8,108 nt of DNA from CAZOZP01 sp964584325 (GTDB lineage: Bacteria; Bacteroidota; Ignavibacteria; Ignavibacteriales; Melioribacteraceae): positions 1 through 8,108 of the forward strand of contig CAZOZP010000097.1 in the NCBI GenBank assembly GCA_964584325.1. Reading direction: 5' to 3'. The position numbers and the translations under genes were made by a program. Positions 5,691-8,108 of this stretch are shown in pieces. Positions within the stretch are counted from its first letter, which is position 1. Every line of letters starts with the position of its first letter. The notes beneath the pieces were generated by a model. That model was not told the origin of the DNA. It saw only the letters and a list, made by a program, of their open reading frames with translations, and did not search any database.

Positions 5691-6614
5691 TTACTTCTTA
5701 AACCGATTGTGTAACTCATTATATCCTTTTTTTAAACCAAATCCTACCATCTCAAAAGGGGTTGAAGGTGGAGGACCATCTTCAACCATACCATTCACAA
5801 TTTCTAAAGCAGGCACTGCAGCGGTTCTTAAATTAAATTGTGCGGTAAATAATTTTCTTATAACATCGAGTAATACTTCCTTATTTGCTTGATATAATGC
5901 TCCTCTAACCGGTGCCGATCTATAAATCATATGTCCCACAGCTTCACCCTTTTTAGCTCTCATTCCAATATTGTACAGCCATTTCATTAGCATTTTGCTA
6001 CTTGAATATAAATGTTTAAGCTTATCTATTTGAGAATAAATAGCTGCACTTCCTACTAATTCCAATGCAGCAGCTCCACTAAATGAAAGTGTCATCCAAG
6101 CACAAGTTTCCGCCATAATATCGCCAAAACGGGCATTGTTTCCACCAAAAAGAGCTTTTACTAAGAAATCCTCGTTAATATTATTCTTTAAGCCTAAGAA
6201 GTAGTATGCCATTTGTTTTTCTCTATCTGCATAAAGATAATTCCTTTCTATCACATTTCCATCTGCATCATAGACATATTCACGGGGATCATTATCATTT
6301 TTAAATACAATCCTTCCATCTGCGTATCGATGAACACTCATCCCATCCGGGTCAACAACTCCCATCGGGTTATTCACGCAATAATTATACGGACTCCACC
6401 CCGGGTACTTGTCTGCCGGCGGATCCACAGAATGCCAACGGCCTATTTCAGAATCGTAATAACGTGCTCCAAAATAATCATATCCTGTTTCATTGTCACG
6501 TTCTTTTTCTGTGAATCTATATTTTCCGTTTGCATCTGCCGCATTGTACTGTTTTTTGTAACTGCCGAATGAATAATAATCCTGGGCACTTGTCCCGCAT
6601 TTGTGGGATAACAC
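5691..6614 (-). CDS. Orphan RHS core plus toxin tip B (unrecognised C-terminus)
   Basis: This is a 307-residue frame. Residues about 8-91 (SAQDYYSFGSYKK to DPDG at 88-91) are almost identical to the core of tip A, with substitutions such as DPPADK for DPLADK and GW for GF. Homology on the 5' side stops at 6592, and the first residues (MLSHKCGT) come from unrelated DNA that includes a small TCCCGC palindrome. The tip from residue 92 is unique. It opens with two YD-like strands (GRIVFKNDND, REYVYDADGNVIERNY). An Ala-rich hydrophobic stretch follows at about 165-193 (CAWMTLSFSGAAALELVGSA), then a basic helical C-terminus. I recognise no catalytic motif. The hydrophobic stretch and the membrane-protein neighbour make a membrane-associated action one possibility. 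Lacking shell and export signals, it is likely a displaced tip. Confidence 0.75.
   Translation of the reverse strand: MLSHKCGTSAQDYYSFGSYKKQYNAADANGKYRFTEKERDNETGYDYFGARYYDSEIGRWHSVDPPADKYPGWSPYNYCVNNPMGVVDPDGMSVHRYADGRIVFKNDNDPREYVYDADGNVIERNYLYADREKQMAYYFLGLKNNINEDFLVKALFGGNNARFGDIMAETCAWMTLSFSGAAALELVGSAAIYSQIDKLKHLYSSSKMLMKWLYNIGMRAKKGEAVGHMIYRSAPVRGALYQANKEVLLDVIRKLFTAQFNLRTAAVPALEIVNGMVEDGPPPSTPFEMVGFGLKKGYNELHNRFKK
6593..6608. repeat. Small palindrome at the 5' breakpoint of tip B
   Basis: TCCCGCATTTGTGGGA forms a 7-bp stem with one G/A imperfection. It begins exactly where similarity to the other RHS cores ends (6592/6593). It resembles the 18-bp palindrome inserted in tip C at 7742-7759 (TCCCGC...G(C/T)GGGA), hinting at one family of short palindromic elements associated with breakpoints. 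Confidence 0.45.
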
Positions 6615-6669
6615 TAACTTTAAAAGCCATTCAACTTAAAAAATACATTTCCAACTTAAACTCTTAGCT

Positions 6670-7062
6670 TCATTCCACCTTAAACATTAATTTAATTGCA
6701 TATAATATTTTTTCTTGATCAGCTTTATAGTCAACAGTAATTCCATTCAGATATGAAATTGTCGGTTTAATAAATATTTTATCTGAGTATTTCAGTGGGA
6801 CAATATTAATAATTTTCCCATATTTATTAACCTGAAATTTACAGTAAACAAAACCATTATATTTATTTTGTTTGATTGCTTCCAGAGGAAAAATAATTTT
6901 AGTATTGATTTCAGTAAACACTAAAGGTGATATCTCATTCTGAATAGGATTTAATTTGTCGCTTAAATAAAAAGTTGAATCTTCATAAATTATTTCTTGT
7001 GAAAATAATATTTTAGAAATAAAAATGAATACTACTATATAAAACTCTTTCGTCTTATTCAT
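6670..7062 (-). CDS. Secreted TonB-C-like protein, candidate immunity protein for RHS tip C
   Basis: This 130-residue protein has an N-terminal signal peptide (hydrophobic residues 8-20; likely cleavage after Ser21 in LFSQE). Residues about 57-95 (FPLEAIKQNKYNGFVYCKFQ, then VNKYGKIINIVPLK) match the pattern of TonB C-terminal domains, which typically read YPxxAxxxxxxGxVxVxFxVxxxGKI. The domain looks short or diverged after residue 95. There is no N-terminal membrane anchor or Pro-rich linker, so a true energy-transducing TonB is unlikely. The gene starts 4 nt after the stop of metallopeptidase-like tip C. GGAGAGA at 7077-7071 is a good ribosome-binding site located inside the end of the toxin frame, so the two are probably co-translated. 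A periplasmic immunity or inhibitor role is inferred from position. Confidence 0.62.
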   Translation of the reverse strand: MNKTKEFYIVVFIFISKILFSQEIIYEDSTFYLSDKLNPIQNEISPLVFTEINTKIIFPLEAIKQNKYNGFVYCKFQVNKYGKIINIVPLKYSDKIFIKPTISYLNGITVDYKADQEKILYAIKLMFKVE

Positions 7063-7066
7063 AATT

Positions 7067-7699
7067 TCAATCTCTCCATAAAGGATACATTTTTTTAATT
7101 AATATAGGATCATATATTGTTGTGTTATAATTCTTATATCTATCATTAATGTTTAGGTTTGAATCTTTAAATGAATTAATAGCATTTTCCCAGGATTTTT
7201 GATTAAACCTTTCAAACAAGTCACTGTAAGATTTTCCAAAATCATCATCTGTAAAACCAGATATACTTATTTTACCTAATTCCATACTCATTGATTCTTC
7301 AAATAAAATTGCTTCGATTTCCAATCCCGTAGATTTATTCATATCCATATTGTTATGCTGATAAGCATGAAATACTTCATGACCAATTCCTTGATTTTGA
7401 GAAATGTTAATTGTTCCACCACTTAATTTTTTAGAATCATTGTGGGAATAAGACGTTGCTTTATTTGTATTCATAGTTATTCTATATATTGCTTTAGATG
7501 TCGAAAGCTCATTCCATATTTCAGCAAATCGTTTGGTTTCTTTAAATTCTTCAATCTTGTCATTGAATATTTTTTTTTCTTCATCATTCAAATCCGCAAC
7601 ATCAATTTCCCTTCCATCCGGGTCAACAACTCGCATCGGATTGTTGATGCAATAATTATACGGACTAAAGCCGGGGTACTTGTCTGCCAACGGATCCAC
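7067..7699 (-). CDS. RHS tip C: putative zinc-metallopeptidase toxin domain
   Basis: This is a 210-residue frame from a nominal GTG start. Residues 1-29 are the end of an RHS core (DPLADKYPGFSPYNYC ... DPDG at 26-29), nearly identical to tip A. The unique tip contains GHEVFHAYQH, giving the zinc motif HEVFH at 107-111. A Glu-rich helix follows (GLEIEAILFEE, 125-135); Glu127 or Glu129 is a plausible third zinc ligand, as in gluzincin-like effector peptidases. The upstream core is open but is cut off by a TGA inside a 33-bp insertion (7742-7774), so this is the 3' remnant of a longer gene and the GTG is probably not a real start. The SD-bearing end of the frame leads directly into the candidate immunity gene. 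The zinc motif is seen; proteolysis and toxicity are inferred. Confidence 0.75.
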   Translation of the reverse strand: MDPLADKYPGFSPYNYCINNPMRVVDPDGREIDVADLNDEEKKIFNDKIEEFKETKRFAEIWNELSTSKAIYRITMNTNKATSYSHNDSKKLSGGTINISQNQGIGHEVFHAYQHNNMDMNKSTGLEIEAILFEESMSMELGKISISGFTDDDFGKSYSDLFERFNQKSWENAINSFKDSNLNINDRYKNYNTTIYDPILIKKMYPLWRD

Positions 7700-7812
7700 C
7701 GAATGCCATCTGCCTATTTCAGAATCGTAATAACGTGCTCCATCCCGCCGTGGCGGGATTTCAGTTTCGCTTCAAAAATAATCATATCCTGTTTCATTGT
7801 CACGTTCTTTTT
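7700..7812 (-). pseudogene. Broken 5' remnant of the RHS core of tip C
   Basis: Without the 33-bp insertion, this stretch would encode KERDNETGYDYFGARYYDSE and IGRWHS in frame with tip C, matching tips A and B base for base over most of its length. The insertion leaves the frame length divisible by three but places TGA (7774-7772) directly after YDYF. On the 5' side similarity ends at about 7812, where the sequence switches to TTTACAATATTTATATTAT. No start codon or upstream RHS shell is present. Confidence 0.8.
7742..7774. mobile_element. 33-bp palindromic insertion in the RHS core
   Basis: Alignment with the intact cores at 3097-4074 and 5691-6614 shows exactly 33 extra bases between GCTCC and AAAATAATCA (plus strand). 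They begin with the palindrome ATCCCGCCGTGGCGGGAT (8-bp stem, 2-nt centre) and continue TTCAGTTTCGCTTCA. The layout looks like a REP-like element or one arm of a longer palindrome. Its insertion terminates the RHS reading frame. Confidence 0.75.
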
Positions 7813-7845
7813 TACAATATTTATATTATGTTTTTGATTATTTCC
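7811..7845 (-). repeat. Flanking repeat upstream of tip C (TTTACAATATTTATATTAT)
   Basis: This is identical over 19 bp to 4122-4140 and is fused directly to the truncated RHS core at 7812. In the tip A block about 47 bp separate the repeat from the start of the reading frame. CCGAATTATCGG follows at 7846-7857, as it does before the composite repeat at 454-465, then a GAGAGTCACGG string. Confidence 0.6.
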
Positions 7846-7892
7846 GAATTATCGGGTGGTAACGCTGAGAGTCACGGCGAGTACTGAGGATA

Positions 7893-7927
7893 AATAAGAC
7901 AATACGCGGTTTTTTGCGTTTCTTATT
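7893..7927. terminator. Hairpin between the tandem repeat and the RHS block, possible terminator
   Basis: AATAAGA (7893-7899) pairs with TCTTATT (7921-7927). An inner ACGC/GCGT stem and a loop containing a T run complete the hairpin. It is about 80 nt downstream, in the minus direction, of the possible coding end at 8005. The stem is interrupted and AT-rich and the U tract is poor, so terminator function is doubtful. Confidence 0.25.
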
Positions 7928-8004
7928 GCAGATTCCATTGCACAGACTCCGGAATCACAGAATCGAGGCTTTAGAACCTATATTTGCTATTTACATAATT
8001 ATTT

Positions 8005-8108
8005 TCACTTGTCTTCAACCTCCGTCCACTTGTCTTCAACCTCCGTCCACTTCGTTTCAACCTCCGTCCACTTCGTTTCAACCTCCGTCCACTTGGCTTC
8101 AACCTCCG
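8005..8108 (-). CDS. Possible 3' end of a repeat-containing ORF, running off the window
   Basis: One minus-strand frame through the tandem repeat reads a seven-residue unit, TEVE(A/T/D)KW, about five times and ends at TGA (8007-8005) immediately after the last unit. In this frame all differences between units fall in a single codon (GCC, ACG, ACG, GAC, GAC) and no other residue changes, apart from the final TGG-to-TGA. A second frame (RRLKxSG) is also open. No start is visible because the region is cut by the window edge. It could be the C-terminus of a heptad-repeat protein, or a non-coding minisatellite whose 21-bp period keeps frames open by chance. Confidence 0.25.
   Translation of the reverse strand, partial: EVEAKWTEVETKWTEVETKWTEVEDKWTEVEDK
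8006..8108. repeat. 21-bp tandem repeat (minisatellite), about 4.9 units in the window
   Basis: The unit CTTNNNTTCAACCTCCGTCCA repeats with a constant period of 21 bp. Variation is limited to the three bases after CTT (GTC, GTC, CGT, CGT, GGC). The array continues past the end of the window. There are no unique spacers between units, so it is a tandem repeat rather than a CRISPR array. Adjacent units share variants in pairs, as expected from recent unit duplication. Confidence 0.9.

Noticed and set aside
6213..6572. Plus-strand open frame of 119 codons, with similar frames at 7442-7837, 3175-3396, 3888-4109 and 5707-5892
   Set aside because: All lie antisense to the RHS cores or tips. The similarity between the first two arises because they are the complement of the same RHS core, so they are shadows and not genes.
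6670..7062. Annotation as a functional TonB energy transducer
   Set aside because: There is a cleavable signal peptide instead of a membrane anchor, no Pro-rich linker, and only part of the TonB C-terminal pattern is present.
8006..8108. Possible CRISPR array
   Set aside because: The 21-bp units are joined directly with no unique spacers, and no cas genes are visible.

Overview
The window looks like an accessory, repeat-rich stretch of a low-GC member of the Bacteroidota/Ignavibacteriota (FCB) group. The grounds are a Bacteroidota-style RHS core ending in ...NNPMRVVDPDG, signal peptides cleaved just before Gln (IYA^Q, LFS^Q), and many dispersed non-coding repeats of the types common in environmental genomes of that group (GGGCTAAAGCCC palindromes, CACGGAG strings, AATCCTG strings, GGCTTCGACTCCGCTCAGCC). 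The taxon is an inference. All credible genes lie on the minus strand, so genes run from high to low coordinates.

Region 1-728 holds no convincing gene, only degenerate dispersed repeats. Region 729-1363 is a VapBC-type toxin-antitoxin pair; the VapC-like toxin has lost its first catalytic Asp (Tyr6) and starts at TTG. Region 1494-2418 is a second toxin-antitoxin pair (DUF4258 toxin gene first, then a short YgiT/MqsA-type zinc-finger antitoxin), bracketed by about 110-bp direct repeats.

Region 2414-7829 is the main content: three displaced C-terminal tips of RHS polymorphic toxins, each followed on the same strand by a small candidate immunity gene. Tip A (3097-4074) precedes a secreted protein (2504-3061). 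Tip B (5691-6614) precedes a four-helix membrane protein (5287-5673). Tip C (7067-7699, HEVFH zinc-metallopeptidase motif) precedes a secreted TonB-C-like protein (6670-7062). The tips share nearly identical RHS core up to DPDG and nothing after it. None has the long RHS repeat shell, a signal peptide or a secretion domain. They therefore look like orphan tips that could recombine into a full-length RHS gene elsewhere, with immunity genes that may still protect the cell. Tip C's core is broken by a 33-bp palindromic insertion that creates a stop codon.

Region 4080-5287 is about 1.2 kb of intergenic repeats: a composite repeat, a 9-bp GGGGACA array, a 105-bp imperfect inverted repeat and a 218-bp MITE-like element with 27-bp terminal inverted repeats. 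Matching short repeats lie outside A and outside the B+C block, suggesting two inserted or duplicated modules. The window ends in a 21-bp tandem repeat (8006-8108) that may be the 3' end of a coding sequence running off the edge.
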